Shown here piece by piece: positions 55,589 through 64,000 of a stretch of 64,000 nt of DNA. The first letter of the stretch is position 1. Each line of letters begins with the position of its first letter. This DNA is from Blastocatellia bacterium (GTDB lineage: Bacteria > Acidobacteriota > Blastocatellia > HR10): NCBI GenBank assembly GCA_025055075.1, contig JANWYV010000016.1, positions 1 through 64,000 on the forward strand, read 5' to 3'. The translations under genes and the position numbers were made by a program. A model generated the notes under the pieces. It made no database searches. It saw nothing but the letters and a program-made list of their open reading frames with translations, and was not told where the DNA came from.

Positions 55589-56005
55589 ATGGACCGAGAG
55601 AAGATCCTGAACGCTCTCAACAAAGCGCTCGCTCAGGAATACGCCTGTTTCATCCGCTACAAGACGCATGCGGCCGTCATCACCGGCCCTTACGCTAAGC
55701 CCATCAGTGAGCAACTGGATGAGATCGCCGAGGATGAGGAGAGCCACGCTCGCGATTTGCGCGATCGCATCACGGGATTAGGAGGCACGCCGACGATGGC
55801 GGTCACCACCGAGGACCTCATCCCGGCCACGACGCTCGAGGAGATCCTACGCGTTAATATCGAGGAGGAGAAGAAGGCCATCGCCCTCTATCAGGAGATC
55901 CTCAACATAATTCCGCGCGAGCAACATCTGCTCTACGAGACGATCCAGGACATCCTCGAAGACGAATTCGAACACTTGGAGGAGCTGCAGCGGCTTCAGT
56001 CCTGA
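55589..56005 (+). CDS. Ferritin-like (bacterioferritin-related) protein
   Basis: A 138-residue four-helix protein. Candidate di-iron ligands are in LAQEYACFIRYKTHAAV (Glu), EDEESHARDLRDR (Glu and His), INVNIEEEKKAI-type helix (IEEEKKAIALYQE) and EDEFEHLEELQRL (Glu and His). It is shorter than true bacterioferritin (about 158) and lacks the haem methionine context, so it may be a rubrerythrin/DPS-like relative. Role in iron storage or peroxide handling is inferred. ATG has AAAGGAG upstream. It precedes the CoA-disulfide-reductase-like gene by 37 bases. Confidence 0.82.
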   Translation: MDREKILNALNKALAQEYACFIRYKTHAAVITGPYAKPISEQLDEIAEDEESHARDLRDRITGLGGTPTMAVTTEDLIPATTLEEILRVNIEEEKKAIALYQEILNIIPREQHLLYETIQDILEDEFEHLEELQRLQS

Positions 56006-56042
56006 TCGTCCGTCGGCGAGGCCTCGGGAGAAGGAGACGGAC

Positions 56043-57407
56043 ATGCCGGAACCTGCTCGGCGCCTTGTGGTTATCGGCGGAGTCGCTGGTGGCATGTCGG
56101 CAGCCGCGCGCGCCAAGCGCGTCAATCCCGATCTGGAGGTGATCGTCCTCGAGCGCGATCCCCACGTCTCTTATGGCGCCTGTGGAATCCCGTACTTTCT
56201 CGCTGGTCTCGTGCCCGATCCCGAGAAACTCATCGTCTATACGCCCGAGTACTTCCGCCGCGAACGGGGCATTGACGTGCGCACGAATACCGAAGCCGTG
56301 GAGCTTCGGCCGGACGAACGTACTGTCCTCGCGCGCGATCGCGGGAGCGGCGCGGTGGAGAAGATCCCCTACGATCGGCTCATCATCGCCACCGGCGCCA
56401 TCCCTGTTCGTCCCTCCCTGCCTGGCATCGAGCTCGATCACATCTTCGTGCTGCGCAGCCTGAACGATGGCTTGCGAATTCATCGCGCGCTCGTCGAAGC
56501 GCATCCGCAACGTGCCGTCATCTTGGGAGCCGGATACATCGGCCTCGAGATGGCCGAAGCGCTCCGGATGCGCGGACTGCAGGTGACGGTCATCGAGGCG
56601 CTCGATCACGTCCTCGGCCAAACCGAGCCGGAGATCAGCCGGATCGTCGAGCAGGAGCTGGCCGCTCACGGTGTGCGCCTGCTGCTGACGACGCGCGCGG
56701 TTGGTTTCGAGGGCGATGCGCGCGGGCGAGTTCGCGAGGTCATCACCGATGCGGGCGAACGACTCGCCGCGGATCTCGCCCTGATCGGCATCGGCATTCG
56801 CCCGAACGTGCATCTGGCCGAAGCGGCCGGGATTGCGCTCGGCCCCACCGGGGCCATCGCCGTAGACGAGCGACAGGAAACGAATATCACGGGCATCTTC
56901 GCCGCCGGCGATTGCTGCGAGGCGAGGCATCTGGTCACCGAACGCCCGACATGGATTCCGCTCGGCCCGGCGGCTAATAAGCAAGGGAGAGTCGCGGGAG
57001 ATAATGCGGCCGGACGGCACGCGACGTTTGCAGGCGTCGTTGGAACAGCTGTCGTCAAGGTCTTCGATCTCGAAGTCGCGCGCACCGGGCTCTCGCTTCA
57101 GGAAGCGCTCGCAGCTGGGTTCAAAGCGAAGAAGGTCTCGACCACGGCTTCTTCGCGCGCCGGATACTATCCAGGCGCGCATCCCATTACCCTCGTCCTC
57201 ATCTTCGACGAAGCGACGCATCGGCTGCTCGGTGCCCAGATGGTCGGGCGCGAAGGCGTGGCCAAACGCATTGATGTATTCGCGACCGCCCTGCACGCCC
57301 GGATGACGTTGGAAGAGATGAGCCAGCTCGATCTGAGTTATGCGCCACCTTTCGCACCGGTGTGGGATCCGATCCTGATTGCCGTCAATGCGGCGCTGAA
57401 GGTGTGA
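56043..57407 (+). CDS. FAD-dependent CoA-disulfide reductase / NADH oxidase-like protein
   Basis: A 454-residue pyridine-nucleotide disulfide oxidoreductase. FAD binding: LVVIGGVAGGMSAAARAKR; single redox Cys47 in YGACGIPYF, as in CoADR/Nox; NAD(P) binding: AVILGAGYIGLEMAEAL; second FAD contact: GIFAAGDCC. The C-terminal dimer domain (GYYPGAHPITLVLIFDE, GREGVAKRIDV) is complete. Depending on residues not resolved here it could reduce CoA disulfide or O2. ATG has GAGAAGGAGA upstream. Cluster position next to a ferritin-like protein suggests oxidative stress. Confidence 0.87.
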   Translation: MPEPARRLVVIGGVAGGMSAAARAKRVNPDLEVIVLERDPHVSYGACGIPYFLAGLVPDPEKLIVYTPEYFRRERGIDVRTNTEAVELRPDERTVLARDRGSGAVEKIPYDRLIIATGAIPVRPSLPGIELDHIFVLRSLNDGLRIHRALVEAHPQRAVILGAGYIGLEMAEALRMRGLQVTVIEALDHVLGQTEPEISRIVEQELAAHGVRLLLTTRAVGFEGDARGRVREVITDAGERLAADLALIGIGIRPNVHLAEAAGIALGPTGAIAVDERQETNITGIFAAGDCCEARHLVTERPTWIPLGPAANKQGRVAGDNAAGRHATFAGVVGTAVVKVFDLEVARTGLSLQEALAAGFKAKKVSTTASSRAGYYPGAHPITLVLIFDEATHRLLGAQMVGREGVAKRIDVFATALHARMTLEEMSQLDLSYAPPFAPVWDPILIAVNAALKV

Positions 57408-57409
57408 TC

Positions 57410-58291
57410 ATGGGCGCGGCGGGGAGCGACCTGCAGAATCGCATCGTCATCATCACGGGGGCTTCCTCGGGAATCGGCGAAGCGACAGCGCGGCGCTTGG
57501 CGCGCGAAGGCGCTGTGGTCGTCCTCGCGGCGCGACGACGAGAGCGCTTGGAACGCCTCGCCGAAGAGATCGCGGCCTCCGGAGGACACGCGCTCGCCAT
57601 TCCCACGGATATCACCGTAGAGGCCGACCGGCGTCGCCTTGTCGAGCGCACGATGGAGACGTATGGACGCGTAGACGCGCTCGTCAACAATGCGGGTTAT
57701 GGTCAGCGCGGGCCCATCGAGTGCGTCCCCATCGAAGCCATCCGGCAGAATTTCGAGACGAATCTCTTCGCGCTCATCGCGCTCACACAGCTTGTGATCC
57801 CCATCCTGAGAACCCAAGGACGCGGGCGCATCGTGAACGTCAGCTCGGTCGCTGGGCGCATCGCCCGCCCCTTCTCGGCCGTATACGATGCCACGAAACA
57901 CGCTCTGGAAGCGATCTCCGATGGACTCCGCGGGGAGCTTGCTCCCTTCGGCATTCACGTCATCGTGATCGAGCCGGGATTCATTCAGACCGAATTCTTG
58001 CACGTCGCCAATGAGGTCTCGCGCTCAGCGTTGGAGCGTTCGCACCCATACGCTCCATTTTTGGCCGACCTCGATCGCCGATATGAGCGCTGGCGGCGAT
58101 GGGCAGGACGTCCGGAAGACGTCGCCGCCGTCATTATGCGAGCGCTCACGGAGGCGCGCCCGCGCCCTCGCTATGCCGTGCCCAAGCATGCGCGCCTATT
58201 GCTCGCGCTCAAACGCTGGATCCCGGATCACCTCTTCGATGCCCTCATGCGTCGGCAGATGGGACTGGTCCATCGCCCCCTCGAGAGTTGA
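57410..58291 (+). CDS. Short-chain dehydrogenase/reductase (SDR)
   Basis: A 293-residue classical SDR. TGASSGIG (about 15-22) binds NAD(P), LVNNAGYG is the structural motif, catalytic Ser lies in VNVSSVAG and the Tyr/Lys pair in YDATKHA. The Arg-rich AARRRERL after the second strand suggests NADP preference. Substrate is unknown; C-terminal additions after residue 240 are typical of lipid or sterol-type members. Start 57410 has GAAGGTG and the upstream gene's stop lies 3 bases before it, so the two are coupled. Confidence 0.9.
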   Translation: MGAAGSDLQNRIVIITGASSGIGEATARRLAREGAVVVLAARRRERLERLAEEIAASGGHALAIPTDITVEADRRRLVERTMETYGRVDALVNNAGYGQRGPIECVPIEAIRQNFETNLFALIALTQLVIPILRTQGRGRIVNVSSVAGRIARPFSAVYDATKHALEAISDGLRGELAPFGIHVIVIEPGFIQTEFLHVANEVSRSALERSHPYAPFLADLDRRYERWRRWAGRPEDVAAVIMRALTEARPRPRYAVPKHARLLLALKRWIPDHLFDALMRRQMGLVHRPLES

Positions 58292-58384
58292 TCGGGAGCG
58301 CGCGCGCCCTCACCGAGACGCCCCTATTGCGATACAATATCTCGGGCGGTCAACAAGCGCTCGCCCATCGAACGGAGATGGCCG

Positions 58385-59371
58385 ATGGCGAACGAAGTGA
58401 CACATGTGGAACTCCGGGATGCGCGCGGCACGCGGACATTGAAGATCGCATCCCGCGGGATCATCCGACGGCATCTGGAACCGATCCGGACGCCAAAGCC
58501 CCCGTGGATTCGTGCCACGCTGCCGAGCGGGCCCGTCTACGGCGAACTGAAGCAACTGGTCGCGGAGCTGCGCCTGCACACGGTATGTCAAGAGGCTCTC
58601 TGCCCGAATATCGGTGAGTGCTGGGGTCATGGAACGATGACGATCATGTTACTCGGTAGCGTGTGCACGCGCGCGTGTCGCTTCTGTGCCGTAGCGACGG
58701 GGAATCCACGCGGATGGCTTGATCCTGAGGAACCGGAACACGTCGCGGAAGCCATCGCCCTTTTGGCTCAGCGTCATGGTCTGAAATACGTCGTGCTCAC
58801 GAGCGTGGACCGCGATGATCTCCCCGATGGCGGCGCCGCCCATTTCGCCGAGACCGTGCGCCGCATCAAGGCGCGAGTGCCCGAGATCAAGGTCGAGACC
58901 CTGACGCCGGACTTTCGGGGCGATCTCCGCGCCGTCGAAATCGTGCTCGAAGCCGGCGTGGACGTCTTCTCCAACAATTTGGAGACTGTGCGTCGGCTCA
59001 CCCCTCGCGTGCGCGACCCCCGCGCCGGATATGATCAAACGCTTCGCGTCCTCGCCCACGCCAAAGAGTTTCGTCCTGATGTGCTCACCAAAAGCAGCTT
59101 GATGCTCGGCCTCGGTGAGACCGACGAGGAACTTCGCCAAGCCATGCGCGATCTCCGTGCCGTCGGCGTGGATATTCTCACGCTCGGACAATACCTGCGC
59201 CCGACCAAGCATCATCTTCCGGTCGCTCGCTACGTGACGCCGGAAGAATTCGCCCTCTATCGGCAATGGGGATATGAAGAGGGCTTCCGCGAGGTCTTCA
59301 GCGGACCGCTCGTCCGCAGCTCCTATCGCGCCGAACGCGTCTTCATCGAAGCGCGGGGCGGACCAGCGTGA
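58385..59371 (+). CDS. lipA: Lipoyl synthase
   Basis: Radical-SAM enzyme inserting two sulfurs into protein-bound octanoyl groups. The auxiliary cluster uses Cys68, Cys73 and Cys79 ([14 protein letters not shown]); the SAM cluster uses Cys94, Cys98 and Cys101 (CTRACRFC). [29 protein letters not shown] and [10 protein letters not shown]-type motif [10 protein letters not shown] are all diagnostic. Length 328 is slightly above the typical 300-320. ATG follows ACGGAGA. The lipB partner is not in view. Confidence 0.95.
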   Translation: MANEVTHVELRDARGTRTLKIASRGIIRRHLEPIRTPKPPWIRATLPSGPVYGELKQLVAELRLHTVCQEALCPNIGECWGHGTMTIMLLGSVCTRACRFCAVATGNPRGWLDPEEPEHVAEAIALLAQRHGLKYVVLTSVDRDDLPDGGAAHFAETVRRIKARVPEIKVETLTPDFRGDLRAVEIVLEAGVDVFSNNLETVRRLTPRVRDPRAGYDQTLRVLAHAKEFRPDVLTKSSLMLGLGETDEELRQAMRDLRAVGVDILTLGQYLRPTKHHLPVARYVTPEEFALYRQWGYEEGFREVFSGPLVRSSYRAERVFIEARGGPA

Positions 59372-59458
59372 AAGCCGGCTCCGCGCCTGCGCGAAATCCA
59401 TCACTCGACGATCTCGGGGACCTGCCTTCTCTTCACAGCTAGAGGATCGCCCAGGCTC

Positions 59459-60850
59459 TCACGTGGCCGGAAAGATATAGACCCTCCCCGGTCCTGTCGG
59501 CAGCCCAAATGCCCCTGGGTTCACCGATCCAATCGTCACGTCGCCTCGTCCATCGTGGTTCACGTCCGCAATGGTTAAGGCGAGAGCGAACTGCGTTCCT
59601 GGATCGGGAGGAGAGGCCTGAAAAGTGACATCGGCCGTCGCATCCAGAGCTGATCCCCCGGCGAAGAAATAGGCTCGTCCCGTAACGCTGCCCCTCCGAG
59701 CGATCTGAGCGCCCACGAGGATGTCAGCCCCCGTCCCTCCCCGCGCTTTCCCCAGGGCCAGCGCTGTGCCAAAGCCGTCATTCTGACCGGGTGCGGGAGC
59801 GCGAAGGGTGAGATCTGCTACAGCATCAAACGGTCGGCTCCCGAAGAAGAGATAGACTTCGCCTGGATCGCTCGTGGCCGTGAGCAAAGTCTGCGTGAGA
59901 TTCGGATGCGGCGTTCCAACGAGAGCGTCCTCCAAGCCGTCTCCGTTGACGTCCCCAACAGCGAGCGCCTGACCGAAACCGCTGTTTCGCTTGGGAACGG
60001 GCTGTTGTAACGTTGCATCCACCGTCAGATCAAGGGGCGATCCCCCGAAGAAGATGTGCACGCGCCCGGCCTCTTGAGCTGAACCGGCGTCTTCATTCGG
60101 GGCTCCTACGAGCACGTCATCGAATCCATCTCCATTGACGTCCCCAACGACGACCGCGTTCCCAAAGGCTGCTCCGCGCTGAGGCCTGGGAGATTGAAGC
60201 GTGCGCGGAGCAGTTGGGAATGACGCTCCGCCTTCATAAAGGAAGACCTGGCCAGCCTGATCCTGGGTACCGATCCGCACATTTTCAGCGCCGACGAGAA
60301 CGTCCTCTCGCCCATCACCGTTCACATCCCCGACGGCGAGCGCCCACCCGAAACGCGCTAAGGGATTCAAGCTCGGCAGCGGAAGCTCCCCATCCGCTCG
60401 CGCGTCCAAAGAAGGACCGCCGAAGAAGAAGTACACCTTCCCCGTACCCCGTTGTGCCCCTCCGTTGGCGAGAAGCGCCGAGACGAGGATGTCTTTCCAA
60501 CCATCTCCATTCAGGTCTCCAAGGGCAATAGCCCAACCGAAACGAGCGTCTCGCTCCGGTGTCGGCGCACGAAGGATGAGATCGGGAGAGGTCTCCAGGG
60601 GCGCGCCGCCGAAGAAGACAAAGACCTGTCCCGCGTTCGCCTTGCCCTCAACGTCCACGAGCACAGCGCCCACGAGAAGATCGGCGACCCCATCCCCGTT
60701 CACATCTCCGCTGGCCAGTCCGAACCCGAAACTGCTCTCAGAAGGAGAAGGCTCCAAGATGACGGGAGCTTGAAATTGCGCGAGCCCGAAGCCAGGTCGG
60801 ATGAAGAATCCCAAGGAGAGGACGAAACAGAACACCCCACGTATGCGCAT
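59459..60850 (-). CDS. Secreted FG-GAP seven-bladed propeller protein
   Basis: A 463-residue exported protein: signal peptide (RGVFCFVLSLGFFIRPGFGLAQ), then seven FG-GAP repeats, each a FGxxxxxGDVNGDGxxDxLVG unit. Most keep the Ca-binding DxNxDG pattern (e.g. GDVNGDGVADLLVGA, GDLNGDGWKDILV); the sixth (LGKARGGTGADILVG) is degenerate. This fits an integrin-alpha-like beta propeller with Ca-bound blades, probably a cell-surface binding protein. Start 60850 has GGAGGGC upstream. A 57-residue membrane peptide gene lies 88 bases upstream on the same strand. Confidence 0.88.
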   Translation of the reverse strand: MRIRGVFCFVLSLGFFIRPGFGLAQFQAPVILEPSPSESSFGFGLASGDVNGDGVADLLVGAVLVDVEGKANAGQVFVFFGGAPLETSPDLILRAPTPERDARFGWAIALGDLNGDGWKDILVSALLANGGAQRGTGKVYFFFGGPSLDARADGELPLPSLNPLARFGWALAVGDVNGDGREDVLVGAENVRIGTQDQAGQVFLYEGGASFPTAPRTLQSPRPQRGAAFGNAVVVGDVNGDGFDDVLVGAPNEDAGSAQEAGRVHIFFGGSPLDLTVDATLQQPVPKRNSGFGQALAVGDVNGDGLEDALVGTPHPNLTQTLLTATSDPGEVYLFFGSRPFDAVADLTLRAPAPGQNDGFGTALALGKARGGTGADILVGAQIARRGSVTGRAYFFAGGSALDATADVTFQASPPDPGTQFALALTIADVNHDGRGDVTIGSVNPGAFGLPTGPGRVYIFPAT

Positions 60851-60938
60851 AGAGATGCCCTCCGTGACAGAATCCCCCACACTTGGAAAGTCATTCCAAG
60901 CGGGAGTCACCCAGAGATCCCCTCTACCACTTCCACCG

Positions 60939-61112
60939 TCACAGGAAAGTCTGGAAATCGGGCGGTAGGAGTCCTGCGAACGGTCCGATGCAGAGGAGGA
61001 CCAATGGCGGGAAGATGAAAAACAGCAATAGGCAAATGCTCGGGAGCATGGCATATCCGAACGTGAGCGCTATGGGAGCCAATAACATGAGCATGCTGAC
61101 GAGCTTCTTCAT
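60939..61112 (-). CDS. Small two-helix membrane peptide (57 residues)
   Basis: ATG at 61112 is preceded by GGAGGTG at ideal spacing, and the frame is open to a TGA at 60939. The product starts MKKLVSMLMLLAPIALTFG and continues into a second hydrophobic run (ICLLLFFIFPPLVLLCIG), ending PDFQTFL. The first helix could be a signal anchor. It is not assigned to a family. It is 88 bases upstream of the FG-GAP gene on the same strand, so cotranscription is plausible. Confidence 0.6.
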   Translation of the reverse strand: MKKLVSMLMLLAPIALTFGYAMLPSICLLLFFIFPPLVLLCIGPFAGLLPPDFQTFL

Positions 61113-61200
61113 AATCCCACCTCCATCGAAATATCCATCGGCCTTATCCTAACGGCTGCCCCGAGCGCGGTCAATGGGAACTTGGCGAACAAGGCGAAGC

Positions 61201-61238
61201 TTGACAAGAGGGGAAGCTCGCTAGTACTTTTCCCCTCT
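61201..61238 (+). promoter_or_regulatory. Promoter with overlapping inverted repeat for the secreted-protein/TonB-receptor genes
   Basis: A perfect TTGACA (61201-61206) is followed by a weak -10 region around 61222-61229. AGAGGGGAA (61207-61215) and TTCCCCTCT (61230-61238) are perfect 9-bp arms, covering the spacer and the start region, which is an arrangement expected of a repressor site or attenuator. Confidence 0.45.
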
Positions 61239-61242
61239 CTTT

Positions 61243-61623
61243 ATGGCGAGGCGACCGATATTCGCGCAAAGGATGAGAGGCCGAGGTCCGTGGTTCGTCG
61301 TCTCGCTCTATCTCCTCTTGGTGTGGGATCTCACGGCGCATGCTGTCGCCCCTGCGCGTGACCACTGGCCCACGCTGTCTCACGAGACGGCCTTCTCCCT
61401 CCCCACACTCCCCTTGGATGCCGATTCATCCTCGGGAACAGCGCATTCTGGTCTTTGCGCGTGTCAACATGGGCACGTCCCGTTTGTCTCGCCGATCGCG
61501 AAGACTCTTCTCCCCCCACCGACCTTCGCCCTCATAGAGGGATTGGCTCTCGCCCACCGCATTCACCTCCTACTGACGGACCGCATCATTCGATCCCCTC
61601 CTCTCAACGCACCCCTCATCTGA
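61243..61623 (+). CDS. Small secreted Cys/His-containing protein
   Basis: A 126-residue protein with a signal-like N-terminus (RGPWFVVSLYLLLVWDLTAHA). The middle carries CACQHGHVPFVSP, a Cys/His cluster suited to metal binding. No family is recognised. Start could be 61243 or an ATG at 61273; both keep the signal. It lies upstream of the TonB receptor on the same strand with a small hairpin between, so a role in the same uptake system is suspected. Confidence 0.55.
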   Translation: MARRPIFAQRMRGRGPWFVVSLYLLLVWDLTAHAVAPARDHWPTLSHETAFSLPTLPLDADSSSGTAHSGLCACQHGHVPFVSPIAKTLLPPPTFALIEGLALAHRIHLLLTDRIIRSPPLNAPLI

Positions 61624-61631
61624 TGCGCGGC

Positions 61632-61649
61632 GTGAGGCGCGATCCTCAC
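61632..61649 (+). repeat. Hairpin after the small secreted protein gene
   Basis: GTGAGG and CCTCAC form a perfect 6-bp stem around a 6-base loop, 9 bases past the stop. It might be an attenuator or processing site between this gene and the TonB receptor. Confidence 0.3.
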
Positions 61650-61750
61650 CCCGCTGGAGGGTCGCGCGACACATCTTCCACTTGCAACGAGAACGAACTC
61701 GATGACCGTCATGGAAAAGGTCGCATCGCACACAGAGAGGAGAGGGAACA

Positions 61751-64000
61751 ATGGAATGGACGCATCTGTTCCGATCTGGGGCGCCCTGCTTCATGAAGCT
61801 GGGCTCCTGGCATCGTAGAGCGCTCATCTTCTTGGCCCTCGGACTCGTGCTCCTCGTTCACGGCCCCGTCAACGGAGCACAACCCTCGGGCACGCTGCGA
61901 GGACGAGTCCTTCTCCGACCGGCCAATACGCCGGCGCATGGGATGACGGTGACGCTCGTGCCGGGGAACCGTTCATCCGTGACCGATGAGGCCGGAAGGT
62001 ACGAATTCTCCGAAATCCCCCCGGGCCGATACACGGTGATCGTCCATATGGAGCGTTTGCCCGATGTCATCCAAACCGTCGAGATCGGCCCCGGCGCGAC
62101 AGTGACTCTGGATATTGAATTCACGCTCTCTCCCATTCGCGAACAGATCACCGTGACGGCGAGTGGACGCGAAGAGACCCTCGCGGAAGCTTTTCACGCT
62201 GTGACTTCACTCGACGCCACGGATCTCTTGGGAAAGGACTTGACGTCGCTCGGCCAAGCCCTGGAGCATCAACCGGGAGTCGCCAAGCGCAGCTTCGGTC
62301 CGGGCTCATCGCGTCCGGTGATTCGCGGCTTCGACGGAGACCGCGTCCTCATCCTTCAGGATGGCATTCGGACGGGCTCGCTCTCTTCGCAATCCGGGGA
62401 GCACGGTGAACCCCTTGACGTCCTCAGTGCAGATACCATCGAGGTGGTCAAAGGCCCGGCCACATTGCTCTACGGGAGCAATGCGCTCGGTGGCGTCATC
62501 AACGTCATCACGCGCCATCATCAGATGCATCAGCATCCGCATCGAGGTGCACGTGGCTACGTGACGGGCATCGGCAGTTCGACGAACGACCACGGAGGTG
62601 GAAGCCTCGGTCTCGAATACGGTTTCGGCGACTGGCTCATCTGGGGCAACGGCGGGGGACAACGAACGCGCGATTATCGCACCCCACTTGGCCGGATTCC
62701 GAACTCCGAGACGCGAGGGGGGCATGGCACCGGGGGATTTGGCCGCTATGGGGAGCGCACGTTCTTTAGCCTGAGCTACGGTCACGACGTGTTTCGCTAT
62801 GGCGTGCCCTTCGCCGGGCAGCTTCACGCTGAACATGACGATCATGGCGAAGAGGACGAGCACCACGAACATGAAGCGGAACCGCGCGTGGACTTGAAGA
62901 TGCGACGCCACAATCTGCGCGCCAGCGGCGGCGTGCGCGATCTGGGCGCCTTCGTGGATCGCATGCAGGTGTTCTTCGACTACACCGATTATCAGCACCG
63001 CGAGTTGGAGGACAGCGTGCCGAAGACGACCTTCGAGAATCGCCAGGTCGTCTCCCGAATCGTCTTCGACGAGCGCAAACGAGGCGGGCTCTCCGGGAGC
63101 TTCGGCTTCTGGTTCTTGCACCGCCGATACGAGACGCGCGGTGAGGAAACATTGGCCCCGCCGGTCACTCAACGGGCCCTCGCGCTCTTCGCTCTGCAAC
63201 AGTGGGACCTGCGACGTCTCGTCCTGCAGTTCGGCGGACGGTTAGAACATAATGGCTACGATCCCGTCGGGCTGCCGAGCCGCTCTTTCACCGGCTTCTC
63301 CGGCGCAGCGGGCCTACGCCTCTCGCTCTGGGAAGGTGGGACGTTCGTCCTCAACTACACGCATTCGTTCCGAGCGCCCGCGCTCGAAGAGCTGTACAAT
63401 CGAGGACCGCACATCGGAAACCTCGCCTTCGAGATCGGCGATCCGATGCTCCGACGCGAGCGCGGCGATGGTGTGGATCTCTCCGTGCGTCATCAGAGCG
63501 ATCGTTGGCGCGCCGAAGCGAACGCTTACTATTATCGCCTCACCGATTTCGTCTTCCCGGCCCCAACGGGAGAGATTCGTGAGGGTCTTCGTGTAGTTGT
63601 CTTTCGGCAAGCGGACAGCCGATTCATCGGAACGGAGCTTGGACTCAACCTCGCACTCCATCAGCGAGTGTGGCTCAACCTCGGCTTGGACGCCGTAGAC
63701 GCGGAGCTGCGCCCATCGCGAACGCCCTTGCCTCGCATTCCCCCGGTGCGAGGACGCGCGGGACTAGACATTCAGATCAAGGACTTCACACTTGCTCCGG
63801 AGGCCATCCTAGCGCGCGCTCAAAACGACATCTTTCCCACGGAGACGCGAACCCCCGGATATGCCGTCTTCAACGTGCGCGCCACGTATACGCTCGCGCA
63901 ATCGCACATGCTTCATATCTTCTCCATCACGGGTTTCAACCTCGGCAATCGGCTATACCGCAACCACCTCTCGTTCATCAAAGACCTCGCGCCGGAAATA
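61751..64000 (+). CDS. TonB-dependent receptor, histidine-rich, probably metal-transporting (partial, runs off window)
   Basis: The first 750 residues are in the window. A signal peptide (LIFLALGLVLLVHGPVNGA) leads into a carboxypeptidase-regulatory-like domain (LRGRVLLRPANTPAHGMTVT, EFSEIPPGRYTVIV), a plug (LGQALEHQPGV, PVIRGFDGDRVLILQDGIR, EVVKGPATLLYGSNALGGVIN), then barrel. Two His-rich stretches stand out: RHHQMHQHPH just after the plug and HAEHDDHGEEDEHHEHEAE near residues 358-376. Such His/acidic loops are typical of ZnuD-type zinc receptors. RNHLSFIKDLAPE near the window edge is the usual last-strand region, so only a few codons are missing. ATG has AGAGGGAACA upstream; ATG at 61793 is an alternative. 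Confidence 0.9.
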   Translation, partial: MEWTHLFRSGAPCFMKLGSWHRRALIFLALGLVLLVHGPVNGAQPSGTLRGRVLLRPANTPAHGMTVTLVPGNRSSVTDEAGRYEFSEIPPGRYTVIVHMERLPDVIQTVEIGPGATVTLDIEFTLSPIREQITVTASGREETLAEAFHAVTSLDATDLLGKDLTSLGQALEHQPGVAKRSFGPGSSRPVIRGFDGDRVLILQDGIRTGSLSSQSGEHGEPLDVLSADTIEVVKGPATLLYGSNALGGVINVITRHHQMHQHPHRGARGYVTGIGSSTNDHGGGSLGLEYGFGDWLIWGNGGGQRTRDYRTPLGRIPNSETRGGHGTGGFGRYGERTFFSLSYGHDVFRYGVPFAGQLHAEHDDHGEEDEHHEHEAEPRVDLKMRRHNLRASGGVRDLGAFVDRMQVFFDYTDYQHRELEDSVPKTTFENRQVVSRIVFDERKRGGLSGSFGFWFLHRRYETRGEETLAPPVTQRALALFALQQWDLRRLVLQFGGRLEHNGYDPVGLPSRSFTGFSGAAGLRLSLWEGGTFVLNYTHSFRAPALEELYNRGPHIGNLAFEIGDPMLRRERGDGVDLSVRHQSDRWRAEANAYYYRLTDFVFPAPTGEIREGLRVVVFRQADSRFIGTELGLNLALHQRVWLNLGLDAVDAELRPSRTPLPRIPPVRGRAGLDIQIKDFTLAPEAILARAQNDIFPTETRTPGYAVFNVRATYTLAQSHMLHIFSITGFNLGNRLYRNHLSFIKDLAPEI

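Overview
The window looks like a chromosomal segment of a GC-rich (about 60% by eye) diderm bacterium. The best guess is an acidobacterium. That guess rests on an Oar-type TonB receptor with a carboxypeptidase-like N-terminus, an eukaryotic-type Ser/Thr kinase with TPR and PEGA-like parts, a BamA/Lol/ClpC envelope cluster, and the overall gene style. It is inference and not a phylogenetic result. Most gene starts are supported by strong GGAGG-type ribosome sites. No phage, intact transposon or CRISPR array was seen.

Region by region: (1) 1-11.6 kb is metabolism and transport: hemerythrin, YwiC-like membrane protein, mannose-1-phosphate guanylyltransferase, tRNA-Arg(CCG), a thrC-proC-M20 peptidase run, an fmdB/acyl-CoA carboxylase beta pair, an uncharacterised protein coupled to an ABC-2 exporter, and a membrane-anchored cytochrome c. 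(2) 11.8-17.4 kb contains what looks like a decayed carbohydrate-use locus: a GH31 glucosidase with an amber codon and a missing catalytic core, a sugar-binding-protein remnant with an in-frame TGA, and a glycoamylase-domain fragment joined to it. An intact TolC gene, tRNA-Arg(TCG) and two small genes lie between them. (3) 17.6-24 kb holds a secreted metallo-beta-lactamase/OB-fold protein and an Oar-like TonB receptor paired with a secreted beta-propeller-like protein. (4) 24-35 kb holds NAD kinase, a DUF1460 protein, a sucD-ndk-DUF2905-dehydrogenase-glycosyltransferase run, M48 protease, O-antigen ligase-like protein and a Ser/Thr kinase. (5) 35.5-38.5 kb is a compact coenzyme F420 cluster (cofD-cofC-cofE-npdG), divergent from a TetR-controlled RND efflux operon (38.6-43.7 kb). 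(6) 43.9-55.4 kb carries a possible sigma-54-dependent zinc-motif protein, a flippase-like protein, an isoprenylcysteine methyltransferase relative, and the envelope cluster glgC-lolC-lolD-clpC-bamA. (7) 55.5-59.4 kb: ferritin-like protein, CoA-disulfide-reductase-like enzyme, SDR and lipoyl synthase. (8) 59.4-64 kb: an FG-GAP propeller protein, a previously uncalled 57-residue membrane peptide, and a small Cys/His-rich secreted protein next to a histidine-rich TonB receptor that runs off the window and is probably a metal (zinc-like) transporter.

The most interesting points are the F420 cluster in this host, the coherent decay of the sugar locus by C-to-T stop mutations and deletions, two promoters placed so that transcripts would be leaderless (MBL protein, NAD kinase), a good sigma-54 promoter with upstream and overlapping palindromes, and operator-like palindromes at tetR, tolC and the ferritin-like gene. 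Function calls are from sequence motifs and memory of families; no database search was possible.
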